From positions 1 through 34,122 of the forward strand of contig JARLJS010000171.1 of the NCBI GenBank assembly GCA_031291075.1: a stretch of DNA of 34,122 nucleotides. Reading direction: 5' to 3'. The notes beneath the pieces were generated by a model. The model was given only the letters and a program-made list of their open reading frames with translations, was not told where the DNA came from and ran no database searches. A program made the position numbers and the translations under genes. The DNA comes from Nevskia sp. (GTDB lineage Bacteria; Pseudomonadota; Gammaproteobacteria; Nevskiales; Nevskiaceae). Each line of letters begins with the position of its first letter. The stretch's first letter is position 1. Of the stretch, positions 1 through 8,776 are shown piece after piece.

Positions 1-355
1 CGCTGCTGTAGGCGTTGCTGCTGGGCGTGTCGTTGACGACGCAGCCGCTGCAGGTGTCGGCACCCGGATCGCTGGGCAGCGCCGCGGCGCTGGTGGCGAT
101 CATGATGCGGTAGCTGGTGGCGCCGGTGACGGCCGACCAGGCGAAGCCGGGGGTGGTCGACACGCCAGTGGCGTTGTTCGCCGGTGTCGATAGGGTCGGC
201 GCCGGCAGGTTGCTGACCGCGGCAGCCGTGGTGAAGCCGATGCCTGGACTAAGACCCGCCGGGGCTGCCTGCGCAGCTTGAGAGAGCGCGCAAGTTAGCA
301 TTCCTATTGCCAAATTTCCAAAACGTAACACCCGCATCGGTGTTGCATTGTTCAT
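1..355 (-). CDS. Secreted protein with N-terminal Fn3/Ig-like domain (partial)
   Basis: The reading frame starts at an ATG at 355 and stays open to the left edge, so only the first 118 residues are present. A GGAGAAGG-type ribosome site lies just upstream. Residues 1-32 look like a signal peptide (hydrophobic LAIGMLTCALS, then AQA-A). After a linker, residues from about 52 on (TLSTPANNATGVSTTPGFAW then SYRIMIATS) match the opening strands of a fibronectin type III or Ig-like domain as found in extracellular adhesins and hydrolases. Two cysteines (TCSGC) follow. The protein is inferred to be exported. The catalytic or binding part, if any, lies outside the window. The domain call rests on pattern only. 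Confidence 0.6.
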   Translation of the reverse strand, partial: MNNATPMRVLRFGNLAIGMLTCALSQAAQAAPAGLSPGIGFTTAAAVSNLPAPTLSTPANNATGVSTTPGFAWSAVTGATSYRIMIATSAAALPSDPGADTCSGCVVNDTPSSNAYSS

Positions 356-557
356 GGCCTTCTCCCCCGGCGCCCAAGAAAAACGCGCTACCCCAATGCA
401 TACCCCGTCGTAAATAGAGTTCAACAGGGCAATTTATAGTCTACGCACGGATGCCACACAACGTGCTACTACAGCTTTGATCAGGATACTAAGACACTGG
501 ATGCGGCAGTGTGACCTAGTTCCTAAGGCGATCTGAAACGTACAAAGAAGCGGACAA

Positions 558-921
558 GTGCTCGCCCTGCGCGATGCCAGGACGCTGCTCGCCGGCACCG
601 GCGCCAACAAGATCGTGTCCAGCCTGATCTTCCAACAGATTCCGCTGGCGGAAAAGCGCGCCGGCCTGGCGGCGATATTTTCGGCCCTGGGTGCGGGAGG
701 CGAACTGCACGTCGCCGACTACGGCCTGCAGCGGACCCGCCTGATGCGAACCTTGTTCGGCGTCGTCCAGCGCGTCGACGGTTACGAGGACCCCCAGCCC
801 AATCCAGCCCAATGCCGACGGCATTCTGCCGGCCCTGATAATGGAGGCCGGCTTCGCGCGGGTCGAGGAGACCGCGGGGATCCCGACGCCGACGGGATCC
901 ATTCCCTGTGCCGTGGTCTAA
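558..921 (+). pseudogene. Broken class I SAM-dependent methyltransferase (UbiE-like) remnant
   Basis: From a GTG at 558 the frame encodes the C-terminal half of a UbiE/MenG-like methyltransferase: KIVSSLIFQQIPLAEKRAG, then GGELHVADYG, then VVQRVDGYED. The N-terminal SAM-binding motif I (the GxGxG region) is missing, and an in-frame stop lies shortly upstream, so the 5' part is lost. At 794-813 a 10-bp unit is tandemly duplicated, which shifts the frame. Dropping one copy restores NADGILPALIMEAGFARVEE and ends at a TAA at 919-921, a typical family C-terminus (PTPTGSI). Both lesions mean no working enzyme. The neighbours show no linked pathway. Confidence 0.75.
794..813 (+). repeat. 10-bp tandem duplication causing a frameshift
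   Basis: The unit ccagcccaat occurs at 794-803 and again directly at 804-813. Removing one copy rejoins the methyltransferase reading frame, so this duplication is the lesion that shifts the frame. Confidence 0.85.
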
Positions 922-991
922 ATCCGTCAGCGGGTAGCCCCGCAATGCTGTAACCTCCCGCGCACCACACGGGTACGGCATCGGAACGAAA

Positions 992-1684
992 ATGGCTACG
1001 ATTCACTTCATCGGCGGGGAAAAAGGCGGCGTCGGCAAATCGCTGGTCGCGCGTCTGCTGGCGCAATACCTGATCGACCACAACCTGCCCTTCCTCGGCT
1101 TCGATTCCGACCGATCCCACGGCGCGCTGATGCGCTTTTACGCCGGCTACGCCTCGCCGGTGGCGATCGACCGCTACGAAAGCCTGGACGCACTGGTCGA
1201 AGCGGCCACGGAGGATCCGCAGCGCCGGATCGTGGTGGATCTTGCCGCGCAGACGCACCTGCCGCTGGTGAAATGGATGGAGGAGTCCGGCATGCTCGAA
1301 TTGAGCGGCGAACTCGGGCTGGCGGTGCGCTACTGGCACGTGATGGACTCGGGCAAGGATTCCGTCGACCTGCTGGGCAAGCTGCTCGACCAGTTCGGCA
1401 CGAGGCTGAACTACGTGCTGGTGCTCAACCAGCTGCGCGGCGACGATTTCGAGCTGTTCGACCAGTCCGCCGCCAAGGAGCGGGCGCTGGCCGCGGACGC
1501 CAAGCTCGCAACCCTGGGCCGCCTGCACGAGCCCGTGATGAACAAGATCGACGCCCGCAGCACCAGCTTCTGGGCGGCGGCGCACTCCGACAAGGAACTG
1601 ACCGGCCTCGGCCTGCTGGAACGGCAGCGCGCCAAGATATGGCTGAAGAAAGCCTACGAAGAATTCGACCGGCTCGGGGTTTGA
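992..1684 (+). CDS. Orphan ParA/MinD-family P-loop ATPase
   Basis: A 230-aa protein that starts directly with the ATPase core. Residues 8-18 carry the deviant Walker A motif (GGEKGGVGKSL) with the signature lysine of the ParA/MinD group. FDSDRS near residues 37-42 fits the A' region, and RRIVVDLAAQ near 78-87 fits Walker B. Such ATPases position plasmids, chromosomes or protein complexes, or assist conjugative mobilisation (MobD/VirC1-like). No parB, centromere-like repeat array or minD partner lies nearby, so the cargo is unknown. The length suits a ParA lacking the N-terminal DNA-binding domain. The next gene is 127 bp away with its own ribosome site, so linkage is uncertain. Confidence 0.75.
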   Translation: MATIHFIGGEKGGVGKSLVARLLAQYLIDHNLPFLGFDSDRSHGALMRFYAGYASPVAIDRYESLDALVEAATEDPQRRIVVDLAAQTHLPLVKWMEESGMLELSGELGLAVRYWHVMDSGKDSVDLLGKLLDQFGTRLNYVLVLNQLRGDDFELFDQSAAKERALAADAKLATLGRLHEPVMNKIDARSTSFWAAAHSDKELTGLGLLERQRAKIWLKKAYEEFDRLGV

Positions 1685-1811
1685 GCGAATCGGCGGATTG
1701 GCGGGGGCTTGCGAAAGTAACACTGGCTTGGCATAACGTACCCATCGCATCGACGGGGTAGCCTGCGAGGCGAAGAATGTCTTCCAACCCGCTCCTGTCA
1801 AAGGAACTGTC

Positions 1812-2156
1812 ATGACCAAAGCTCAACGCCTTGCCGGTATAGCGCTGTCGGCCGCTTTCGTCACGCTCGCGGCAGCGCCCGCATCCGCCGAGACGCTGTT
1901 CAAGATCGTCACCGTCAAGGACGACATCACCGTCGGCCTCAACGACGCCGAGCTGAAAGACCTGGGCGGCGACGCCGGCGGCATCGCCAAGGCGATTGCG
2001 GCCAAGGGCTCGCTGACGCTCTGGCAATATGCCGTGACCAGGAACAAGGACGGCGACAGCGTCGTCGCGCCGCGCGCCAAGATCGGCGTGCTGGCCAACT
2101 CCTCGCTGCGGGTCGAGCCCTACAAGCAGCCGTTCACTGTGCTGCCGCACGAGTAG
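1812..2156 (+). CDS. Small secreted protein of unknown function
   Basis: This 114-aa protein has a clear signal peptide: MTKAQR, a hydrophobic LAGIALSAAFVTLAAAPAS and an ASA-E cleavage site near residue 26. The mature part is about 88 residues, has no cysteine and no recognisable family motif; it looks like a small mixed alpha/beta periplasmic protein (TLFKIVTVKDDITVGLNDAE). An AAGGAA ribosome site precedes the ATG. It follows the ParA-type gene and converges on metE, with a hairpin in between. I do not recognise the family and assign no function. Confidence 0.65.
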   Translation: MTKAQRLAGIALSAAFVTLAAAPASAETLFKIVTVKDDITVGLNDAELKDLGGDAGGIAKAIAAKGSLTLWQYAVTRNKDGDSVVAPRAKIGVLANSSLRVEPYKQPFTVLPHE

Positions 2157-2159
2157 AAG

Positions 2160-2185
2160 GGCGGATTAGCGCAGCGCAATCCGCC
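2160..2185. terminator. Hairpin between convergent genes (bidirectional terminator candidate)
   Basis: GGCGGATT (2160-2167) pairs with AATCCGCC (2178-2185) around a 10-nt loop, and weaker pairing extends outward. It lies between two converging genes. There is no clear T-tract. Similar GGCGGATT-type sequence recurs near 30571, so this may be a dispersed repeat serving as a terminator. Confidence 0.45.
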
Positions 2186-2207
2186 TTCCGCGAAGACGCG
2201 AAGCGCC

Positions 2208-4490
2208 TCAGGCAGGCGCGGCATCCGCCCCCGCCTTCACCCGCTGCAGCCGCGCCGCCTCCACCATCAGCCGCAGCGCGGCGCGCACCTCGTCCCAGCC
2301 GCGTGTCTTCAGGCCGCAGTCGGGATTGACCCACAGGCGCTCGGGCGGGATCACCTGCGCCGCCTTGTCCAGCAGCTGTGTCATCTCCTCCAGCCGCGGC
2401 ACTCGCGGCGAGTGGATGTCGTAAATGCCGGGGCCGATGTCGTTGGGGTAGCGGAAGCCGCCGAAGGCGTCGAGCAGGGCCATGCCGGAGCGCGAGGTCT
2501 CGATGGTGATGACGTCGGCGTCCATGGCGGCGATGCTGGGCAGGATGTCGGCGAACTCCGAATAGCACATGTGGGTGTGGATCTGGGTGGCGTCGTCCAC
2601 GCCGCAGGCGGCCAGGCGGAAGGCGCGCACCGCCCAACGCAGGTATTGCGGCCATTCGGTTCTGCGCAGCGGCAGGCCTTCGCGGATCGCCGGCTCGTCG
2701 ATCTGGATGGCGCGGATGCCGGCCGCCTCCAGGTCCAGCACCTCGTCGCGCACCGCGAGCGCGAGCTGCAGCGCGGTATCGCCGCGCGGCTGGTCGTCGC
2801 GCACGAAGCACCACTGCAGCAGGGTCACCGGGCCGGTGAGCATGCCCTTCACCGGCCTGGCCGTGAGCGACTGCGCATGGCGCGTCCACTCCACCGTCAT
2901 CGGCGCCGGACGCGACACGTCGCCGTAGATGACGGGCGGCTTGACGCAGCGCGAGCCGTAGCTCTGCACCCAGCCGTGCTGCGTCACCGCGAAGCCGCGC
3001 GGCAGCGTGGCGAAGTACTCCACCATGTCGTTGCGCTCGGCCTCGCCGTGCACCAGCAGGTCCAGGCCGAGCGCCTCCTGCTCCGCCACCGCGCGGCCGA
3101 TCTCGGCGCGCATCGCCGCGGCGTAGCCGGCGTCGTCGAGGGTACCGGCACGGTGCTGCGCGCGCGCCCGGCGGATCTCCGCGGTCTGCGGAAAGGAGCC
3201 GATGGTGGTGGTGGGAAACAGCGGCAGCCCGAGCCGGGCCCGCTGCCGTCCGATGCGCCGCGCGAACGGTGAGCGCCGGCGTTCGTCCTCCGGCCGCAGG
3301 GCGGCAATGCGCCGCCGCAGCGCCGGGTCACGCGCAAGCGAACCCGATGCGCGCGCCGCCGCTACCGCGTCGCTGGCTTGCAGGGCGTCGGCGACGGTCT
3401 CCGCGCCGTGGTCGAGCGCGCGCGCCAGCAGCGCCAGCTCGTCCAGCTTCTCGCCGGCGAAGGCGAGCCAGCCGCGCACCTCGGGATCCAGCGCCGTCTC
3501 CCCCGCCAGCCCGTGCGGCACGTGCAGCAGCGAGCAGCTGGGTGCCAGCCACAGGTCCGCGCCGAGCTGCTGGTGCGCCGCCCGCAGCAGCTCCAGCGAA
3601 CGCCGCAGGTCGTTGCGCCAGACGTTGCGGCCGTCGATCACGCCGGCCGACAGCACGCGCGCGGCGGGCCAGTCGCGCAGGAACAGCGGCAGCTGCTCCG
3701 GCGCCCGCGCCAGGTCCAGGTGCAGGCCGGCCACCGGCAGGTCACGCAGCAGCGCGGCGTGCTCCGCCACGCCGCCGAAGTAGCAGGCCAGCAGCAGCCG
3801 CGGCCCCGCCGTCGCCAGCTCGGCGTAGCTGGAATGGACGGCCCGCAGCCAGGCCGGCTCCAGGTCCAGGCATAGCAGCGGCTCGTCGAGCTGCACCCAT
3901 TCGACCCCCAGCCCGGCCAGCTGCCGCAGCAGCGCCCAGTAGGAGTTCAGCAGCAGCGGCAGCAGCGACAGGCGCTCGAAGCCGGCGCCGCGTTGGCGGG
4001 CGAGATACAGATACGTCAGCGGCCCCACCAGCGCCACCTTGACGCGATGGCCCGCGGCCTGCGCTTCGCGCACCTCGGGCAGCAGCCAGTCGGGGTTGAG
4101 GCGGAACACCGTATCGCGGTCCAGCTCCGGCGCCAGGTAGTGGTAGTTGGTATCGAACCACTTGGTCATCGCCAGCGCCGGCTGCGCCGCATCGCCGCGC
4201 GCCATGCGGAAGTAGTCCGCCAGCGCCACGCTCCTGCCGATGCCGAAGCGCGCCGGCGCGGCGCCGAACAGGGCGGTGAGGTTGTGCACGTGGTCGTACC
4301 AGGCGAAATCACCCACCGTCACCAGGTCGATGCCGGCTTCGCGTTGCAGGCGCCAGTGACGGTGGCGCAGGGCATGGCCGGCGGCGCGCAGCGCCGCCTC
4401 GTCGCCGCCGCTCCAGTACTGCTCCAGCGCGGCCTTGAGCTCGCGGCGGGCGCCGATGCGGGGGAAACCGGGGATGTGGGTGGTGGTCAT
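2208..4490 (-). CDS. metE: Cobalamin-independent methionine synthase MetE
   Basis: This 760-aa, full-length protein transfers the methyl group of 5-methyltetrahydropteroyl-triglutamate to homocysteine, the last step of methionine synthesis, in the cytoplasm. The N-terminal domain begins with the usual [16 protein letters not shown] segment (residues 8-23). The C-terminal catalytic domain carries all zinc ligands: His640 and Cys642 in [10 protein letters not shown], Glu664 in ITIETS and Cys725 in DCGLKTRG, each one position below the E. coli numbers (641, 643, 665, 726). The catalytic His693 lies in DIHSPR. It is divergent from metR across a 90-bp gap, as in enterobacteria, which suggests MetR activation with homocysteine as co-effector. 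The start at [10 protein letters not shown] fits the family N-terminus. Confidence 0.97.
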   Translation of the reverse strand: MTTTHIPGFPRIGARRELKAALEQYWSGGDEAALRAAGHALRHRHWRLQREAGIDLVTVGDFAWYDHVHNLTALFGAAPARFGIGRSVALADYFRMARGDAAQPALAMTKWFDTNYHYLAPELDRDTVFRLNPDWLLPEVREAQAAGHRVKVALVGPLTYLYLARQRGAGFERLSLLPLLLNSYWALLRQLAGLGVEWVQLDEPLLCLDLEPAWLRAVHSSYAELATAGPRLLLACYFGGVAEHAALLRDLPVAGLHLDLARAPEQLPLFLRDWPAARVLSAGVIDGRNVWRNDLRRSLELLRAAHQQLGADLWLAPSCSLLHVPHGLAGETALDPEVRGWLAFAGEKLDELALLARALDHGAETVADALQASDAVAAARASGSLARDPALRRRIAALRPEDERRRSPFARRIGRQRARLGLPLFPTTTIGSFPQTAEIRRARAQHRAGTLDDAGYAAAMRAEIGRAVAEQEALGLDLLVHGEAERNDMVEYFATLPRGFAVTQHGWVQSYGSRCVKPPVIYGDVSRPAPMTVEWTRHAQSLTARPVKGMLTGPVTLLQWCFVRDDQPRGDTALQLALAVRDEVLDLEAAGIRAIQIDEPAIREGLPLRRTEWPQYLRWAVRAFRLAACGVDDATQIHTHMCYSEFADILPSIAAMDADVITIETSRSGMALLDAFGGFRYPNDIGPGIYDIHSPRVPRLEEMTQLLDKAAQVIPPERLWVNPDCGLKTRGWDEVRAALRLMVEAARLQRVKAGADAAPA

Positions 4491-4546
4491 GGCGGCGGCA
4501 TTGGTTGCGGGACTGCAGGTTGCGCCATGACCGGCTAGTATTCAAT

Positions 4547-4582
4547 CTCATAGTTTTCACGATCCACATGAGGATTTCTCAT
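4547..4582. promoter_or_regulatory. Candidate MetR-binding region in the metE-metR gap
   Basis: An inverted repeat, ATGAG-N5-CTCAT, spans 4568-4582, and another CTCAT half-site lies at 4547-4551. The 13-bp core TGAGGATTTCTCA is close to the known MetR pattern TGAA-N5-TTCA, with one mismatch per arm. It overlaps the metR start codon and its GAGGA ribosome site, so binding there could also repress metR. Assignment is by similarity only. Confidence 0.4.
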
Positions 4583-5495
4583 GCCATTGCCGCGCATCGA
4601 AGTCCGCCACCTCGGCATGCTGCGTGCTATCGCCGACGGCGGCAGCCTGACGCGGGCGGCGCAGCGGCTGTTCGTGACGCAGTCGGCGCTGTCGCACCAG
4701 CTCAAGAGCCTGGAAGGCGCCTGCGGCGTCGAGCTGGTGGAGCGCGAGTCGCGGCCGCTGCGCTTCACCCCGGCCGGGCAGCGCCTGCTGGAGCTGGCGC
4801 AGCAGCTGCTGCCGCAGGTGGCCGACGCCGAGCGCGACCTGGCGCGGCTGCGCGAGGGCCGCGCCGGGCCGCTGCGCATCGCGGTGGAGTGCCACACCTG
4901 CTTCGACTGGCTGATGCCGGCGATGGACGCCTTCCGCCCGCGCTGGCCGGAGGTGGAGCTGGATCTCGTATCCGGCTTCCAGACCGACCCGCTGCCGCTG
5001 CTGCTCAAGGGCCAGGCCGATTTCGCGGTGATCCACGACGAGCCGGCAGCGCGTCGCGGCGTGGTGTTCCACCGGCTGTTCGAGTACGAGACGGTCGCCC
5101 TGCTCTGCCGCGGCCACCGCCTCGCCGGCCGCAAGCGGCTGGAGGCGAAGGACTTCGCCCAGGAGACGCTGATCACCTACCCGGTGGAGGACGCCAAGCT
5201 CGACCTGATGCGGCACCTGCTGCTGCCGGCCGGGATCCGGCCGCGCGCCACCCGCAGGGTGGAGCTGACGGTGGCCATCCTGCAGCTGGTCGCGAGCGGC
5301 CGCGGCATCGCCGCGCTGCCGGAGTGGAGCGTGGCGCCCTACCTGGCCCGCGGCTACGTGGAGGCGCGGCCGATCGGGCGCAAGGGGCTGCGCTGCGCGC
5401 TATATGGTGCCACCACCGCGGCGTTGGCGGAGACGGCTTACGTGCGGGAGTTCGTGGAGCTGATTCGCGGCGCGGGCGGCCCGGTTATGAACTGA
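4581..5495 (+). CDS. metR: LysR-family transcriptional regulator MetR
   Basis: A 304-aa LysR-type regulator. The N-terminal winged helix-turn-helix covers about residues 8-65 (GSLTRAAQRLFVTQSALSHQ). The effector domain follows, with RIAVECHTCFDWLMPAMDAF, a segment typical of MetR proteins. MetR activates metE and other methionine genes and senses homocysteine. The divergent position beside metE is the classic arrangement and supports the name. The ATG at 4581 is preceded by GAGGA within a small palindrome that may be its own operator. Full length, with no lesion. Confidence 0.92.
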   Translation: MPLPRIEVRHLGMLRAIADGGSLTRAAQRLFVTQSALSHQLKSLEGACGVELVERESRPLRFTPAGQRLLELAQQLLPQVADAERDLARLREGRAGPLRIAVECHTCFDWLMPAMDAFRPRWPEVELDLVSGFQTDPLPLLLKGQADFAVIHDEPAARRGVVFHRLFEYETVALLCRGHRLAGRKRLEAKDFAQETLITYPVEDAKLDLMRHLLLPAGIRPRATRRVELTVAILQLVASGRGIAALPEWSVAPYLARGYVEARPIGRKGLRCALYGATTAALAETAYVREFVELIRGAGGPVMN

Positions 5496-5530
5496 GCATG
5501 CCTGGGCGCAATTCCCTGCTTACGTGCTCG

Positions 5531-5651
5531 CCTCTCCCCCTGGGAGAGGCCGCGCCGTAAGGCGCGGGTGAGGGCGCTCCGCATCAACCGTAGTCACGTC
5601 CATCCGACCGTGCCGCCCTCACCCCTGCCCCTCTCCCAAAGGGAGAGGGAT
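5531..5651. repeat. 121-bp palindromic dispersed repeat, copy 1
   Basis: This copy is collinear, without gaps, with 11721-11841. Its ends are small hairpins (cctctccccctgggagagg, and cctctcccaaagggagagg near the right end). An inner pair, gggtgagggcg and cgccctcaccc, gives a three-arm foldback. The copies differ mainly in the central loop. It lies between the convergent genes metR and the methyltransferase at 5687, so it may end transcription in both directions. Confidence 0.8.
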
Positions 5652-5686
5652 ACCGATGCCGATGCATCTGCCTGACTGACATCACA

Positions 5687-6547
5687 CTAACCCCCGGTGC
5701 GCGCCGTGACGATGCGCACCAGCGCCGCGCCGCGCCGGTCGATCACGCCGGTGCTGGAGACCTGTGGCTGAGGCGTCAGCAGCCTGGCGCTGTCGAAGCC
5801 GCTGCGGCGCAGCGCCTCCTCGGCTTCGGCCACGGTATGGAAGTGCATGTGGATGCCGCCGCGCACGAAGCGGCCGAGCATTTCGCTGAACACGCGCATC
5901 GAGGCGCCGTGGTTTTCGGAGCCCAGGTGCAGATCCGACAGGTACAGGCCGACGGGAAAGCGCTTGAGCGCGGCGGCGAAGCGCCGCCACATGCCGAGCA
6001 CCGCCGGCCGGTCGAAGTAGTTGAGCAGGCCCTCGGTGATGATGGCCACGCCCGCGCCGGGATCGAGCGTGCGACCCAGCTCGGCCAGCGACAGCGGGCC
6101 GTCGTCGGCCAGCGCGTCGAGCGCCACCACCCGGTGGCGCGGCGACTGCAGCCCGGCGCTGGCCAGGCGCGCCCGCTTGCGCCGCGCCATGTGCGGCAGG
6201 TCGGCCTCGACATAGGCGATGCGGTCGCCGTAGCGGCGGGTGAAGTCCCAGCCGCGCGGCGACAGGCCGGCGGCGATCTCGATCACCTGCGACACCTTGC
6301 CGACGGCGATCGCCTCGTCCAGCAGGCTGTCGATGGCGTGGTGCCGCGCCAGCAGGAAGCCTTCCAGGGTCGGGCCGCCGAAGCGGCGCGAGGCGGCGTT
6401 CATCGGCCGCGCGGCGTGGTACATCAGGCGTCCCTCCGGCGTCACCAGCGCCGGATGCGACAGGCCGTGGCGATACCAGACGTAGCCGGTGTAATGCGCG
6501 GTGGGACTGATGTCCTCGGAAGCGGGCGTGCGGCGCAGGAGGTTCAT
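5687..6547 (-). CDS. LCMT-family (PF04072-like) SAM-dependent O-methyltransferase
   Basis: A 286-aa class I methyltransferase of the leucine carboxyl methyltransferase/PPM type. The SAM motif is QVIEIAAGLSPRGWDF (about residues 86-101), followed by YVEADLP at the end of strand 2 and the family hallmark ITEGLLNYFDR (about 168-178). Bacterial members methylate carboxylates or hydroxyls of small molecules; the substrate here is unknown. The ATG at 6547 has a poor ribosome site but overlaps the stop of a mini-ORF by ATGA, so translation may be coupled. It converges on metR across a palindromic repeat. Confidence 0.8.
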   Translation of the reverse strand: MNLLRRTPASEDISPTAHYTGYVWYRHGLSHPALVTPEGRLMYHAARPMNAASRRFGGPTLEGFLLARHHAIDSLLDEAIAVGKVSQVIEIAAGLSPRGWDFTRRYGDRIAYVEADLPHMARRKRARLASAGLQSPRHRVVALDALADDGPLSLAELGRTLDPGAGVAIITEGLLNYFDRPAVLGMWRRFAAALKRFPVGLYLSDLHLGSENHGASMRVFSEMLGRFVRGGIHMHFHTVAEAEEALRRSGFDSARLLTPQPQVSSTGVIDRRGAALVRIVTARTGG

Positions 6548-6612
6548 GGCCGGAACCCCGCGGCCGGCGGTGCCGCCGCAATGCCCTGGCGGGCAGGACC
6601 CTTGATCCGCAT
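6544..6612 (-). CDS. Candidate 22-aa mini-ORF coupled to the methyltransferase
   Basis: An ATG at 6612 preceded by a strong GAGGAG site (6 nt spacing) opens a 22-codon frame, MRIKGPARQGIAAAPPAAGF and two more residues. Its TGA overlaps the ATG of the methyltransferase (ATGA). An in-frame ATG at 6642 would give 32 residues. The methyltransferase itself lacks a good ribosome site, so this could be a coupling leader peptide. No conservation data are available, so it is weakly supported as a real protein. Confidence 0.35.
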   Translation of the reverse strand: MRIKGPARQGIAAAPPAAGFRP

Positions 6613-6691
6613 CGCGGTCTCCTCGGTTTGTTCGAAATTCATGGTGCCGGCCTTACGCCGCCGGCATCGCTGCGCGGAATCTTATGCCGAT

Positions 6692-6732
6692 CCCGCGCCG
6701 GCGTGCCCGGCTCGCGGGTCAGCCGGCGCGGG
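6692..6732 (-). terminator. Long GC hairpin after the ClpP-like membrane protein gene
   Basis: cccgcgccgg (6692-6701) pairs perfectly with ccggcgcggg (6723-6732) around a 21-nt loop, just downstream of the minus-strand stop at 6741. There is no clear T-run on the exit side, so it is a possible terminator or simply a stable hairpin. Confidence 0.4.
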
Positions 6733-6740
6733 CCGCGCGG

Positions 6741-8531
6741 TCAATCCTGGCCCGGGCGCGGCTCCTGCGCCGGCGACTTGCCGTGGGCCAGCCAGCGCAT
6801 CGCCGCTCCCGCCTCGGACGGGCGCATGGCGTGGATCTGCTCGAACGTCAGCAAGGCCATCCCGCACACCATGTCATCGCTGACGCGCCCGTCCTTGCGC
6901 GCCGCCGGCACCTCGAACACCACCCGGCCGTAGCGCAGGTAGGCCGGCCGGATCGCCTCGGCCATCAGCGCCTCGCCGTCGACGTCGCTCGGCGGCGGCC
7001 GCGGGTTCTCGGCGGCCGACACCAGCATGTCCCCCATCACCTTGAGGAAGGCGTGCTGCTGCGCTGGCGTGAAGCCGCCGCGGATGGCCGCCTCGCGGCC
7101 GGTCCAGATCGGATAGCACAGCTCCGGCGCGTGCAGGCTGAAATCGCGCAGCAGGTCGACGAACAGGCCGGCGCGCTGCAGCTGGGCGAAGTCCCCCGCC
7201 CGCTCCAGCGCCAGCTGCTCGTCGGATTCGATGGCGCGCAGGGTGGCCTGGCCGATCGGCTCGCCGCCGGCGTCCTGCCGCAGTTGCTGCACCACCTCGT
7301 TGCGCAGCCGGCGCAGGTGCGCCGGGGCGAACGCCTGCAGGCCGCGCGCCAGCGGTTCGAATTCCGGCCCCTTCAGGTACTGGTCCACCACCGCGGGAAA
7401 GTAATCGTCCGCCGTCAGGTCACGCCCCTGCAGGCGCACCCGGTCGATCACGCCGTTGCGGAACAGCTCGCCGATCGACGGCCGCCACAGCGTCCCCGGC
7501 GGCGCCTGGATCGCCCGCTCGACGAACGCCTGCGGCACGCCGCGCCCGCCCAGCACCTCGACGAAGCTGTCGTTGGCGCGCTCGGTGGCGGCCCAGCTGA
7601 ACTGGTTCGATTCGGAGTGGAAGCCGAGCGCCGCGTCCGTCTCCAGCACGCGTAGCGGCGCGCTCTCGAAGGCGAGGATGCAGGCGCTGGCGCACAGCCG
7701 GTGTGCCACCACGGTGTGGATCCCGGCCTGGCGCAACACCCGCGCGATGCCGCGGCCGGCCACCATCCAGCCGCCGACGCTGTCGAACACCACTGTGTCC
7801 ACGCCCGGGTGACTGCGCAGCGCGGCCTGCAGGCGCGCGGGCGCGGCGTATCCGAAGGGACCGGCGTACGACAGGGTGTGGCCGCCGTCCTCGAAGGTGA
7901 TGGCGAACTGGCCGAACGGATCGGCGCGGGTGGCGATGCCGACCAGCGCCTTCAGCGGCCGGTAGTTGGTGGCGAGCAGCAGCACCAGCGCCAGGCCCAG
8001 CGCCACCACGGTCAGCCGCGACAGCACGCGCGCGGACAGCGCGGCCAGGTCGCCGCTGGTGGCCCAGACCCAGATACTGCCGACGGCGTACCAGAAGGGG
8101 ATCAACATGGTGATGGCGGCCAGCGCCAGCCACCACGGCCGCGGATCGATGTCGTCCCTGACGCTGTAGATCACCCAGTAGAAAGCGCCGATCAGCGCCA
8201 GCACCGGCAACGCATACAAGACGAGGAAGCGCGACCAGAAGAAGCGCGGCGCGCGGTCCATCGGCGGCGGGATGATGACGGTGCGCGACAGCTCGGCCGC
8301 CAGCGCAGCCGCCGGCGTGCCCGCGGCGATGGCGGCGCGCAGCGCGATCCAGCGTCCGCCATCGGCCGGCTGCACCGGGGTCGCGTCCGGCAGCGAGCCG
8401 CGCTGGTGCAGCAGCAGCAGGATGTGCCAGGGATAGGGGCCGAGCACCCGTCCCCGGTAGCGGAAGCGCCATAGCGCGCGCTGCGACTCCGGCATGCTCA
8501 CCGGGTCGGCACTGGCCGGCAACGCTTGCAT
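6741..8531 (-). CDS. Membrane protein: GYF-like domain, three TM helices, ClpP-like domain
   Basis: A 596-aa protein with an unusual order. Residues 21-64 (WRFRYRGRVLGPYPW to RWIAL) resemble a bacterial GYF_2/DUF4339 domain. Three hydrophobic helices follow at about 98-122, 133-157 and 172-190. A ClpP/crotonase-like domain then begins near 243 (VDTVVFDSVGGWMVAGRGIA), with a likely nucleophile Ser282 in HRLCASACILAF and His305 in LGFHSES, as in the COG3904 group of predicted periplasmic ClpP-like proteins. The C-terminal 250 residues are helical with no motif I know. It probably acts as a membrane-bound serine peptidase; substrate unknown. GGAGCGGGAAG precedes the start; MPESQRAL at residue 13 is an alternative. 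Confidence 0.7.
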   Translation of the reverse strand: MQALPASADPVSMPESQRALWRFRYRGRVLGPYPWHILLLLHQRGSLPDATPVQPADGGRWIALRAAIAAGTPAAALAAELSRTVIIPPPMDRAPRFFWSRFLVLYALPVLALIGAFYWVIYSVRDDIDPRPWWLALAAITMLIPFWYAVGSIWVWATSGDLAALSARVLSRLTVVALGLALVLLLATNYRPLKALVGIATRADPFGQFAITFEDGGHTLSYAGPFGYAAPARLQAALRSHPGVDTVVFDSVGGWMVAGRGIARVLRQAGIHTVVAHRLCASACILAFESAPLRVLETDAALGFHSESNQFSWAATERANDSFVEVLGGRGVPQAFVERAIQAPPGTLWRPSIGELFRNGVIDRVRLQGRDLTADDYFPAVVDQYLKGPEFEPLARGLQAFAPAHLRRLRNEVVQQLRQDAGGEPIGQATLRAIESDEQLALERAGDFAQLQRAGLFVDLLRDFSLHAPELCYPIWTGREAAIRGGFTPAQQHAFLKVMGDMLVSAAENPRPPPSDVDGEALMAEAIRPAYLRYGRVVFEVPAARKDGRVSDDMVCGMALLTFEQIHAMRPSEAGAAMRWLAHGKSPAQEPRPGQD

Positions 8532-8776
8532 ACTCGGCTGACTTCCCGCTCCTGCTTATGGACCGTTCCGCTGCGCTTCCGGCTCGCGGCTCGCCACGAC
8601 AGGGCGCGGCGCGCGCGGCGCGGACGGATCACGCCCCGGTATCCGCTCCACGACACGACGGTGCCGGGCAGGCCAGCACGCCGGCTGCCGCCGGGCGGAA
8701 CATCACCGGTGCCGGCCCGTGTGCGCCGCGCCCATGCTTGCGGGGCGGCGACACGAACCGGAATAAAACCTTGCTT

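Noticed and set aside
4491-4580. SAM or cobalamin riboswitch in the metE leader
   Set aside because: The 90-bp gap is too short and shows no conserved riboswitch core; MetR control explains regulation.
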